DNA from: Planctomycetota bacterium
GTDB taxonomy: Bacteria; Planctomycetota; Planctomycetia; Pirellulales; Thermoguttaceae
Assembly (NCBI GenBank): GCA_025356915.1
Contig: JANXQG010000670.1
Location: forward strand, 1 to 6,017
DNA length: 6,017 nucleotides
Reading direction: 5' to 3'
The notes under the pieces were generated by a model. The model saw nothing but the letters and a program-made list of their open reading frames with translations, was not told the DNA's origin and made no database searches. This document shows, in pieces, positions 1-6,017 of the stretch (within the stretch, counting starts at the first letter, position 1; each line of letters opens with the position of its first letter). Position numbers and translations under genes: made by a program.

Positions 1-1
1 C

Positions 2-289
2 GCCACGATCACCGGCCTGGAACTCGTGGCGTTGGCAGCGGTATTCGGGGGCACGGGCGCGCTCTTTGCCGGCGGGTATATCGGTCGCCAAGAACTGACT
101 CTTGTGCGGCAAGCCATGGGAAGGGTTGCTCGAAGAGAGTCGGAACCGGAATTCTCTAGCGACCCATTGTCCAGCTCACCCGATATTATTCCGATGAACC
201 GGGGACTGGTTCAAACGCCTTCGCAGGCTCGACGGGCCAACTCCAACCATGAATCCGCAAAACCTTCCGAGAAACGGCGGGTGGCTTAA
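2..289 (+). CDS. C-terminal part of a membrane protein, possibly a Wzx-like polysaccharide flippase (5' end outside window)
   Basis: The frame is open from the window edge to TAA at 287-289, giving 95 visible residues; the true start lies upstream. The GTG at 26 is inside the hydrophobic stretch and is probably not the start. Visible residues 5-28 (GLELVALAAVFGG then TGALFAGGYIG) look like one last membrane helix. It is followed by GRQELTLVRQAM, which resembles the short helix closing many Wzx/MATE-type oligosaccharide flippases. The rest is a polar, Ser/Pro-rich, probably disordered cytoplasmic tail ending in EKRRVA. The stop codon touches the ATG of the export lipoprotein gene, so the two are very likely co-transcribed and perhaps translationally coupled. 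The flippase call is an inference from one helix, its C-terminal motif and the neighbourhood. A polymerase or other membrane protein of the locus is also possible. That this is a real coding end is much surer than its function. Confidence 0.6.
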   Translation, partial: ATITGLELVALAAVFGGTGALFAGGYIGRQELTLVRQAMGRVARRESEPEFSSDPLSSSPDIIPMNRGLVQTPSQARRANSNHESAKPSEKRRVA

Positions 290-1309
290 ATGATTTGGAA
301 ATTGCTATCGACATCATGGTTCAGCTTGTGTACCCTTCCGGTCTTGTTGCTCTTGGGAGGGGGCTGTGCGAGAACCCGAATATATAAGCCTTCGGAGCTG
401 CCGTCGTCGCTTCAAGCCCCAGTTTTCCAGGATCCGACTGTGATTAACCTTGGCGCATTGACGGCCCCCCAGAACAAGAGCGACATGGTCGGCCCCGGCT
501 ATGTCTTGGAGATTGCGCTGGCTGCGGGACTCGATCACGACAGCAGCATGACGTTTCATGTGCGCGTGGCGGAGAACGGAACTGCCTGGCTGCCCGAAAT
601 CGGCCAAGTCCAGCTCGCGGGTTTGGAGGAGGTTCAGGCCGAAGAACATATCGCGGCGATGCTGGTCCAGAAGGGCCTTTACCAGCGTCCCACGGTCGGT
701 GTGCATATCGAGCGCAGGCCGACCAACAGCATCACCGTGGTCGGTGCCGTCAAGAATCCCGGAACCCAACAAGTGGCACGCTCGGCCAGTTATCTAGGGG
801 CGGTGATCGTAGCGGCGGGCGGGTTCACGGATAAGGCCGAAACGAAAATCCATATTACTCGACTCAACCGCGAGCCGCGAACGGTGGAAGTGGACCTCAG
901 CGACGAGAACCAGCGGTCCATCGCCTCGGAATACCTCGACGACGGATCCGTCATCACCGTCGACAAACGCGATCTTCCACCCGTCCACGTCCAGGGTCTC
1001 GTCACGAAGCCAGGAGAGGTCGACTTTCCCACCAACCGGCCGTTTCGCCTCACGAACGCCATTTCCGCAGCCGGCGGAGAGTCCAACGACATGGCCGACA
1101 GTGTCTTGATTCAACGGCGACTCCCCGACGGACATGGCGTGGTGTTGATCCGTGCCAGTCTCGCGGAAGCGATGGAAAACGGCCAGGAGAACCTTACCTT
1201 AGCACCGGGCGACGCCGTCCGTGTCGAGCGAACCACCTCGACCTTCGGCTGGGATTTGGTTAAGCGAGTCGGAGTTAACCTCGGTGGAACCCTGCCGCTG
1301 GTGCCATGA
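290..1309 (+). CDS. Outer-membrane polysaccharide export lipoprotein (OPX family, Wza-like)
   Basis: This 339-residue protein probably forms the periplasmic and outer-membrane end of a capsule or exopolysaccharide export channel, working with the co-polymerase encoded next. Residues 1-25 are a signal peptide with a hydrophobic core and LLLLGGG before Cys26, the likely lipidated residue. The lipobox is weak, because Gly rather than Leu is at -3. No Asp follows Cys26, which fits outer-membrane sorting. The Poly_export (PES) domain spans about residues 66-145, beginning VGPGYVLEI and including VRVAENGTAWLPEIGQVQLAGL. A first SLBB domain follows at about 147-205 (ITVVGAVKNPGTQ, then AAGGFTDKAETKIHITR). 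A second is at about 231-315 (VHVQGLVTKPGEV, AAGGESNDMADSVLIQRR, LTLAPGDAVRVER). It is shorter than E. coli Wza (about 380), and the C-terminal 24 residues give no clear membrane-spanning helix. ATG 290 directly follows the upstream TAA, and only a weak G-rich stretch (about 278-284) could act as a ribosome site. Confidence 0.9.
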   Translation: MIWKLLSTSWFSLCTLPVLLLLGGGCARTRIYKPSELPSSLQAPVFQDPTVINLGALTAPQNKSDMVGPGYVLEIALAAGLDHDSSMTFHVRVAENGTAWLPEIGQVQLAGLEEVQAEEHIAAMLVQKGLYQRPTVGVHIERRPTNSITVVGAVKNPGTQQVARSASYLGAVIVAAGGFTDKAETKIHITRLNREPRTVEVDLSDENQRSIASEYLDDGSVITVDKRDLPPVHVQGLVTKPGEVDFPTNRPFRLTNAISAAGGESNDMADSVLIQRRLPDGHGVVLIRASLAEAMENGQENLTLAPGDAVRVERTTSTFGWDLVKRVGVNLGGTLPLVP

Positions 1310-1386
1310 TACGCTCTTTTGAAGAAAAGACGATTTGATGGAGAAATGGCGGGACTCGCTGCGCTCGTTCCCCCCTACGCTTGCCA

Positions 1387-1392
1387 TTGACA
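1387..1392 (+). promoter_or_regulatory. Possible sigma70 -35 hexamer in the gap before the co-polymerase gene
   Basis: TTGACA is a perfect -35 consensus. At 16-17 bases spacing the candidate -10 sequences (TCAATT at 1409, CAATTC at 1410) match the consensus poorly, and no extended -10 is seen. It lies 43 bases before the ATG at 1435. An internal promoter that boosts the co-polymerase gene is possible, but one hexamer alone is weak evidence. Confidence 0.2.
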
Positions 1393-1434
1393 CTTTCCGC
1401 AACAGAAATCAATTCGAGGAAAAGATTTAACTGC

Positions 1435-3762
1435 ATGGCTGAACCTGTCTCCAAACCGCTGAGCGCGGAACTAGCCTTAGAGACTCATCCTCTACAGGCA
1501 CTGATGCGGTTCGTCCGTGCGGTGCGCTACCGCAAGGAAGTCGTGCTGGTATCGCTGGTCGTTTTCGCCGTGCTTGGCGGACTCTACTACGGTAGCACGG
1601 CCAGAATCTATCAATCCAAGGCCGAACTGCTCATCCAGCAGAAAACGGACACATCCAAGGAAATCAATATTCCGGGAATAAGTCGCGGTGCCCAGGATTA
1701 CATGGACACCTATCGGAGTGTTGTCATGAGTGAGGCCGTGTTGGAGCCGGCCCTGAACTCCCTGTCCCCCGAGGACCGTAGCGACTTTCAGAACATTCCC
1801 GCGGAAAAACTCGTCGCGAAACTCCAGAAGAACTTGGTGGTCTCGATCGTCCGTAAGACGAGCATCCTACAGGTCAACTACCGTTCGCTCAAGCCGGAAG
1901 CCGCAGCAGCCGTGGTCAGTGCCGTGCTGACGTCGTTCCAGAAGTATATTGACATGACCGTCAATCACACGGCGGGCGAAATCCTTGCAACTCTTACCCG
2001 GGAAAAGACGAGCCTGGAAGGGCAAATCCACACCACGGAGACCAATCTGATCAAGCTCCGCAGCGAAATCGGAACGGTTTATTCCAGTGCCAAGGAGGGT
2101 GGCTCCGACCTGATCACCCAGCAGGCGTTCACCCTGCAAGGCCTGCTGAAAGATCGCTACGACAAGCGAGTTCAAGCCCAGACCCTCATGGAATCGATCC
2201 AGACCGCCGCACAGCGGGGCGAGGACCTCCGTCCGTATTTCATGACCGTATTTTCCGGGCCGGGGCGGGAAGGGCTTTCGGGAACCGACGCCGGAACCGT
2301 GCAGAAGCAGCTTACGGAAGATATTGCCAAATTTCAAAAAATGCAATCGGTTTATGGTCCCAATCATAAGGACATTCGGGAAATCCAACAACGGATCCAA
2401 CAGAACGAACAGTTGCTCCGCGACCGGTGGCAATTGGTTTTCGGCCGGACGCCGGAGGGTGGTACGCGGCCCTTGGCAACAATCCTCCTGGAGGCTTCCC
2501 GCCAGGAGTACGAACGGGCACTGAATGCAGAACGTCTCACGAAGACCAGTTCCGACGAAGCCGTCGCCACGGCCATTGCCATGGACCGTGGGATAACCAA
2601 AATGCGTGCGCTGGAACGCGAACTGGATCGCCTGAATCGCTCATTTGAAGCCGTCCTTGAGAACATGAAAGGCATCAATCTTCAAAAAGAGAGCGGAACC
2701 GTTCTGACATCGATTCTCGCCCGTCCTGAAGTCCTTCCCACGCCGGTCTGGCCCACGCTCAACGTCGTGGCGGGACTGACGCTGCTGATTGGATTGGTCG
2801 TCGGACTGGGCATCGTTTATGTGTTGGACTTATTGGACGATCATTTCCGGTCGCCCGAAGAGCTACAGATGCACGTCGGTGCCCCCGTGCTCGCGATGAT
2901 CCGCCGCATGACGCCCTTGGCCGAGCATGGCCTCGATGCCGTATTCCTGCATACCCACCCGACCGCGACCGAAGCCGAATCATTTCGTACCCTTCATACC
3001 GCCTTGGCGCTCACCGAAGGCGGGATTCGCCGCTTGGTGCTTTCCAGCAGCGAACCGGGGGACGGTAAGACCACGGTGTCGTCCAATCTCAGCATGGTCT
3101 TCGCCCAGTCCGGCAAGCGAACCCTGCTGATCGACGCGGACATGCGCCGTCCCGGTCTCTCTTCACTCTTGGACTTGCGGGGACAGCGGGGGTTGTCGAG
3201 CGTGCTGCGCGACTCGGCATCCCTGGGCGAGAGCCTTCAAGCAAACCTCCACCATGCCATCGTACCAAACCTCGACGTGCTTCCCTCCGGTCCGCGCCCC
3301 CGCAATCCAGCCGAATTGCTGACCAGCGATCGATTCTCGGAGTTGGTCTCCTGGGCCGAGGAGAATTACGATCAGGTCCTCATCGACAGTCCTCCAGCCC
3401 TGGTCGCCGATGCGGCCATCATCGGCCGCCTGACCGACGGCGTCCTCTTGGTCGTCCGGCCGGAGAAGAATCGCCGTCGAACGGTCCTTCGCGCTGCCGA
3501 GGGTCTCGCGGCACTCGGGACGAGAGTGCTGGGAATCGTTATCAATCGGCTCGTCGATGAAAATCGCGAGGACTACGGCGGCTACGGGTATGGATACGGC
3601 TACGGATACCGGTATGCCGAAGAGGGGCAAGACAGCGAGCCGGCTTCAACGGCAACCGAGAGCGAGGATGCCCCCGCCGGCATCGTGTCGATGGAACCCA
3701 CCCAGCCAGCGGTTTCGACCAATGACCCACGGAGCGTTCCCATTCGCCGCCGTGTCGCGTAA
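1435..3762 (+). CDS. Polysaccharide co-polymerase / autophosphorylating tyrosine kinase fusion (Wzc-like, PCP-2a with BY-kinase)
   Basis: This 775-residue inner-membrane protein controls polymer length and export, coupled to ATP-dependent autophosphorylation. I chose ATG 1435, with GAGGAAAAG at 1416-1424 upstream, over the in-frame TTG at 1381, which lacks a ribosome site and would add 18 unlikely residues. The Wzz domain begins near residue 20, with TM1 at about 34-52. A long periplasmic region (about 53-440) has coiled-coil stretches near 184-212, 290-335 and 360-420 and the GumC-type motif YGPNHKDI (307-314). A Pro-rich LPTPVWP (434-440) precedes TM2 (about 443-465). The cytoplasmic kinase has Walker A GDGKTT (542-547, Lys545), Walker A' LLIDADMRRP (564-573) and Walker B VLIDSPP (648-654). 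Seven tyrosines (714, 717, 719, 721, 723, 725, 727) form the autophosphorylation cluster. Oddities: the oligomerisation motif EX2RX2R reads ESFRTLH (515-521), and 48 further residues follow the tyrosine cluster, ending in IRRRVA. Confidence 0.95.
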   Translation: MAEPVSKPLSAELALETHPLQALMRFVRAVRYRKEVVLVSLVVFAVLGGLYYGSTARIYQSKAELLIQQKTDTSKEINIPGISRGAQDYMDTYRSVVMSEAVLEPALNSLSPEDRSDFQNIPAEKLVAKLQKNLVVSIVRKTSILQVNYRSLKPEAAAAVVSAVLTSFQKYIDMTVNHTAGEILATLTREKTSLEGQIHTTETNLIKLRSEIGTVYSSAKEGGSDLITQQAFTLQGLLKDRYDKRVQAQTLMESIQTAAQRGEDLRPYFMTVFSGPGREGLSGTDAGTVQKQLTEDIAKFQKMQSVYGPNHKDIREIQQRIQQNEQLLRDRWQLVFGRTPEGGTRPLATILLEASRQEYERALNAERLTKTSSDEAVATAIAMDRGITKMRALERELDRLNRSFEAVLENMKGINLQKESGTVLTSILARPEVLPTPVWPTLNVVAGLTLLIGLVVGLGIVYVLDLLDDHFRSPEELQMHVGAPVLAMIRRMTPLAEHGLDAVFLHTHPTATEAESFRTLHTALALTEGGIRRLVLSSSEPGDGKTTVSSNLSMVFAQSGKRTLLIDADMRRPGLSSLLDLRGQRGLSSVLRDSASLGESLQANLHHAIVPNLDVLPSGPRPRNPAELLTSDRFSELVSWAEENYDQVLIDSPPALVADAAIIGRLTDGVLLVVRPEKNRRRTVLRAAEGLAALGTRVLGIVINRLVDENREDYGGYGYGYGYGYRYAEEGQDSEPASTATESEDAPAGIVSMEPTQPAVSTNDPRSVPIRRRVA
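3574..3615 (+). repeat. Short Tyr-Gly codon repeat encoding the kinase tyrosine cluster
   Basis: These 14 codons alternate Tyr with Gly (YGGYGYGYGYGYRY). The TAC/TAT and GGN codons form a roughly six-base tandem unit. Clusters like this are the usual autophosphorylation tail of BY-kinases. The repeat could change length by slippage in steps of two residues, which would alter the number of phosphorylation sites; that is inference. Confidence 0.8.
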
Positions 3763-3768
3763 ATAGAT

Positions 3769-5085
3769 ATGAAACCAGACCTTCTTCTGATCAGCCAGGT
3801 CTATGTTCCCGACCCCACGTCGGTTGGGCAGCACCTCCACGACGCAGCTGCGGAGATGGCTCGGCGCGGCTACGGGGTCAGGGTTTATGCGGCATCGCAG
3901 GGGTACGACTCTCCAGAGAACCATTACCCTCGCCGTGAAAGTCGCGACGGCGTCGATATCGTGCGGCTTCCGTTCTCCTCGTTCGGTAAGAAATCGACGG
4001 TCATCCGACTGCTTGCTCAAGTCAGCTTTCTCGCGCAAGCAATGCTGCGCGGACTACTGATCCGGCATCCGGGAGCCATCTTGGTCAGCACTTCGCCCCC
4101 GATGTGTGCGGCAGCCGGATGGCTGCTGTCACTCTATCACCGCGCCCCGTTGATCTTTTGGGTCATGGATGTCAACCCAGACCAAGCTGTGGCCATGGGC
4201 CTGGCCCGGCCCCGTTCCCTGTTGGTTCGGATCTTCGACTGGTTCAACCGTGCAGCCCTCGGCCGGGCCTATAAGGTCATTGCCCTCGACCGCTTCATGG
4301 CCGCGCGCCTGATGGCCAAACGAGATATCTGCGACAAGCTCGAAGTCTTTCCCCCCTGGCCTCACGCAGACCACCTGGAAGACATTCCCCACGCGCAGAA
4401 TCCTTTCCGAAAGGAGTACGCGCTGGAGGAGAAGTTCGTGGTGATGTACTCAGGCAACCACACACCGGTCAATCCGATCGTCACGGTGCTTCAAGCTGCC
4501 GAAGCCCTGCGGCATCGCAAGGACATCGTGTTCATGTTCGTCGGCGGCGGCGGCGCGAAAAAGGAGGTCGAAGCCGCCATTGCAGCAGGAGCCAAGAACA
4601 TCGTCAGCCTCCCCTATCAGTCGATCGAAACGCTGAAATACTCGCTCTCGGCGGCCGACTTGCACGTCGTTACGCTTGGGCCGTCGGGCGTCGGAATCGT
4701 ACACCCTTGCAAGATCTACGGAGCGATGCAGGTCGGCCGGCCGATCCTCGCCGTAAGCCTCCGGCCGTCGCACATATCCGAATTGCTCGATCAATGCGAC
4801 TTCGGCCGCCAGGTGGAGCATGGCGACGTGGAAGGGGCCGTCCGTGCCATCACGGAACTGGCCGATTCCCCCCCCACTGTTCGGGCCGCCATGGGTCGGC
4901 GCGGAAAGTCACTCATCGAGCTGGAACTTAGCAAATCGATATTGTGCGGCCGCCTTGCGGAGATTATCGAAACGGCATTGGATTCGCGGCGGCCACTGCG
5001 TATATTCCGGCCGGGTGACAGAGTCGCTACAGAACCTGTCGGCGAAGTTGTCGCCCAAGGGCGTCGTCGCGAAGAAGCAGCGTGA
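3769..5085 (+). CDS. Glycosyltransferase family 4 protein (GT-B fold, polysaccharide repeat-unit assembly)
   Basis: This 438-residue cytoplasmic or membrane-associated enzyme probably transfers a sugar from a nucleotide donor onto the lipid-linked repeat unit. The N-terminal Rossmann-like half starts with KPDLLLISQVYVPDPTSVGQ, with the loop glycine at 20 and LAAEM-like helix residues HDAAAEMARRG at 24-34. A hydrophobic STSPPMCAAAGWLLSLYH segment (108-124) is followed by FWVMDVNPDQAVAMG (130-144). The C-terminal donor-binding half has VVMYSGNHTP (224-233), MFVGGGG (256-262) and SAADLHVV (294-301). GVGIVHPCKIYGAMQVGRP (307-325) stands where GT4 enzymes carry the EX7E motif. The HPCKIY form is one I recall from a GT4 subfamily, with Gly318 in place of the second Glu. 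A 35-residue tail after residue 403, rich in Arg and Glu, is extra. The ATG lies six bases after the kinase stop with no clear ribosome site, so translation is probably coupled. Donor, acceptor and linkage cannot be told from sequence. Confidence 0.9.
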   Translation: MKPDLLLISQVYVPDPTSVGQHLHDAAAEMARRGYGVRVYAASQGYDSPENHYPRRESRDGVDIVRLPFSSFGKKSTVIRLLAQVSFLAQAMLRGLLIRHPGAILVSTSPPMCAAAGWLLSLYHRAPLIFWVMDVNPDQAVAMGLARPRSLLVRIFDWFNRAALGRAYKVIALDRFMAARLMAKRDICDKLEVFPPWPHADHLEDIPHAQNPFRKEYALEEKFVVMYSGNHTPVNPIVTVLQAAEALRHRKDIVFMFVGGGGAKKEVEAAIAAGAKNIVSLPYQSIETLKYSLSAADLHVVTLGPSGVGIVHPCKIYGAMQVGRPILAVSLRPSHISELLDQCDFGRQVEHGDVEGAVRAITELADSPPTVRAAMGRRGKSLIELELSKSILCGRLAEIIETALDSRRPLRIFRPGDRVATEPVGEVVAQGRRREEAA

Positions 5086-5127
5086 ACTACAGGGTTAGTG
5101 AAGTTCGAGCGTAACCTTCAAATCATC

Positions 5128-5156
5128 TTGACTTCTAGCCAGGTTTTAGCTAGTTT
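5128..5156 (+). promoter_or_regulatory. Weak sigma70-type promoter candidate upstream of the epimerase gene
   Basis: TTGACT (5128-5133, five of six -35 bases) is followed after 17 bases by TAGTTT (5151-5156, three of six -10 bases). It sits in the AT-richer part of the gap, but the GC-rich hairpin at 5158-5175 would lie just at the expected transcript start. I consider it possible but not convincing. Confidence 0.2.
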
Positions 5157-5157
5157 G

Positions 5158-5180
5158 CTGGCCGCAGACGGCCGGGCTTT
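5158..5180 (+). terminator. Possible weak intrinsic terminator after the glycosyltransferase gene
   Basis: CTGGCCG (5158-5164) and CGGCCGG (5169-5175) pair around the loop CAGA, giving a seven-pair stem with one U-G wobble. It is followed by GCTTTAT, which has only three consecutive T residues. The stem is strong, but the U-tract is poor and starts two bases late. It could be a terminator, an attenuator or only a leader hairpin. Confidence 0.3.
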
Positions 5181-5292
5181 ATCATAAGGGCGTACTGATG
5201 GCATTGCTATCAGATAGGCGGTTGCTAACAAGCCCTGCAACCCACGGAGACGGAGTCTAGGCCGATGAAAGCTTAGCTCGATTATTTTGGGC

Positions 5293-6017
5293 ATGAAACG
5301 AATCGCATTCATCTTCGGTACACGCCCTGAGGCGATCAAGCTTTGCCCCTTGATCCTGGCCATGCGCCAGTACCCGGGTCTTGAGCCGCATGTTTGCGTG
5401 ACCGCACAACATCGCGAAATGCTCGACCAAGTGCTCAACGTCTTTGGTGTTCAGCCCGATGTTGACCTTGCACTCATGCGGCCGAACCAGACGCTGGCAG
5501 GGCTAACCGCGCGCGCCATCACGGCCATTGACGGCTACCTGACCGAGCACCGCCCCGACATGGTTCTCGTCCAGGGCGACACCACCACCGTCCTTGCCGC
5601 GGCTCTTGCGTCCTTTTACCATCGCCTGCCGGTCGGCCATGTCGAGGCGGGCCTCCGAACCTGGAACCGGTTCTCGCCCTATCCCGAGGAAATCAACCGC
5701 ACGCTAACAAGCCGTTTGGCCGACTTGCATTTTGCTCCTACCGAGACTTCACGACAAAATCTCCTGCGAGAAGGCGTTAAACCCGAGCAGATTTTCGTCA
5801 CTGGGAATACAGTCATCGACGCCCTGTTCCTGGCTACCGAGAAGATCAATGCATCCCCTCCCCGCGCAATCGGGCTACCCGAATCGCTCCAACCGGCCGC
5901 CGTTGACGCTTCGCGTATCGTCCTCATCACCGGCCACCGCCGTGAAAATTTTGGACAAGGCTTTGAAAACATCTGCCAAGCCATTGCGGAGTTGGCCCGC
6001 CGTTTCCCCGATGTCCA
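5293..6017 (+). CDS. wecB: UDP-N-acetylglucosamine 2-epimerase, non-hydrolysing (3' end outside window)
   Basis: This cytoplasmic enzyme interconverts UDP-GlcNAc and UDP-ManNAc, supplying ManNAc-type sugars for surface polysaccharide. The frame gives 241 complete codons before the window ends; the family is usually about 370-380 residues, so roughly one third is missing. I chose ATG 5293 because the family signature begins at once: FGTRPEAIK (8-16), with Arg11 and Lys16 matching the nucleotide-binding pair. TAQHREMLDQ lies at 38-46 onward. QGDTTT (94-99) gives Asp96, HVEAGLRT (116-123) gives Glu118, and PEEINR (131-136) gives Glu132. TGHRREN (213-219) gives His215. These match the catalytic Asp95, Glu117, Glu131 and His213 of E. 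coli WecB with one- or two-residue offsets. A TGA in this frame at 5266-5268 limits the start. The only upstream alternative is TTG at 5287. No clear ribosome site is visible. The 207-base gap suggests a separate transcription start or a long leader. Confidence 0.95.
   Translation, partial: MKRIAFIFGTRPEAIKLCPLILAMRQYPGLEPHVCVTAQHREMLDQVLNVFGVQPDVDLALMRPNQTLAGLTARAITAIDGYLTEHRPDMVLVQGDTTTVLAAALASFYHRLPVGHVEAGLRTWNRFSPYPEEINRTLTSRLADLHFAPTETSRQNLLREGVKPEQIFVTGNTVIDALFLATEKINASPPRAIGLPESLQPAAVDASRIVLITGHRRENFGQGFENICQAIAELARRFPDV

Larger units (their letters stand above)
5086..5292 (+). other. Non-coding gap between glycosyltransferase and epimerase genes
   Basis: This 207-base stretch is visibly less GC-rich than its flanks, and I see no credible gene in it on either strand. 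It contains a GC-rich hairpin at 5158-5175, a second hairpin at 5220-5242, and a weak sigma70-type candidate starting at 5128. It is the only gap over 125 bases in the window. It may separate the transport and assembly genes from a sugar-nucleotide module that has its own transcription. Confidence 0.7.

Noticed and set aside
1347..1362. Sigma54-like promoter, TGGC (1347-1350) followed by TGC
   Set aside because: The GG-GC spacing is one base too long and the surrounding bases do not fit the consensus.
1355..1367. CTCGCTGCGCTCG inside the gap, identical to a stretch near the ColE1/pUC origin as I remember it
   Set aside because: The match is only about 15 bases including flanking GA, and the sequences on either side differ, so vector contamination is not supported.
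1381..1434. In-frame TTG start at 1381 for the co-polymerase/kinase gene
   Set aside because: There is no ribosome site before it, the extra 18 residues do not look like a family N-terminus, and ATG 1435 has GAGGAAAAG upstream.
1867..2433. Long minus-strand open frame (188 codons) opposite the co-polymerase gene
   Set aside because: It is a shadow of the strongly supported + strand gene, with no motif or ribosome site of its own.
5118..5438. Minus-strand open frame of 106 codons spanning the gap and the start of the epimerase gene
   Set aside because: It overlaps the clearly conserved N-terminus of the epimerase, and its translation shows no recognisable fold or motif.
5224..5713. Exact 11-base direct repeat GCTAACAAGCC at 5224-5234 and 5703-5713
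   Set aside because: The second copy is inside the epimerase coding region, and a few exact 11-base repeats are expected by chance in 6 kb. It also lacks the core needed for an integron attC site.

Overview
This window is a stretch of a polysaccharide (capsule or exopolysaccharide) synthesis and export locus. Every gene I can support is on the + strand. It holds three complete genes and two genes cut by the window edges. I see no RNA genes, CRISPR arrays, transposases or insertion sequences. The organism looks like a moderately GC-rich Gram-negative with an outer membrane: the export protein has a lipoprotein-type signal, and the co-polymerase and tyrosine kinase are fused in the Gram-negative (Wzc) arrangement. 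The style of the export protein and the long Tyr-Gly tail of the kinase remind me of Planctomycetota. That placement is from memory of the families and is not proven here.

Layout. 2-289: C-terminal end of a membrane protein, possibly a Wzx-type flippase. 290-1309: outer-membrane polysaccharide export (OPX, Wza-like) lipoprotein, starting directly after the preceding stop codon. 1310-1434: a 125-base gap holding a 30-codon open frame and a perfect -35 hexamer without a good -10. 1435-3762: polysaccharide co-polymerase fused to a bacterial tyrosine kinase (Wzc-like). 3769-5085: family 4 glycosyltransferase, six bases downstream. 5086-5292: a 207-base non-coding gap with two short hairpins and a weak promoter candidate. 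5293-6017 and beyond: non-hydrolysing UDP-GlcNAc 2-epimerase (WecB), cut by the window end.

How the genes fit together. WecB would convert UDP-GlcNAc to UDP-ManNAc as a sugar donor or precursor. The GT4 enzyme would add one sugar to a lipid-linked repeat unit on the cytoplasmic face. A flippase (possibly the first, partial gene) would move the unit across the inner membrane. The Wzc-like protein would control chain length through its periplasmic domain and through cycling phosphorylation of its C-terminal tyrosines. The Wza-like protein would form the periplasmic and outer-membrane end of the export route. The polymerase (Wzy) and the initiating phosphoglycosyltransferase are not in this window.

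Novelty. I see no clearly new system: this is a recognisable Wzx/Wzy-type locus. Points worth a second look are the 48-residue tail after the kinase tyrosine cluster, the altered oligomerisation motif of the kinase, an OPX protein without an obvious Wza-type C-terminal helix, the shared RRVA ending of two neighbouring proteins, and the two gaps between genes.
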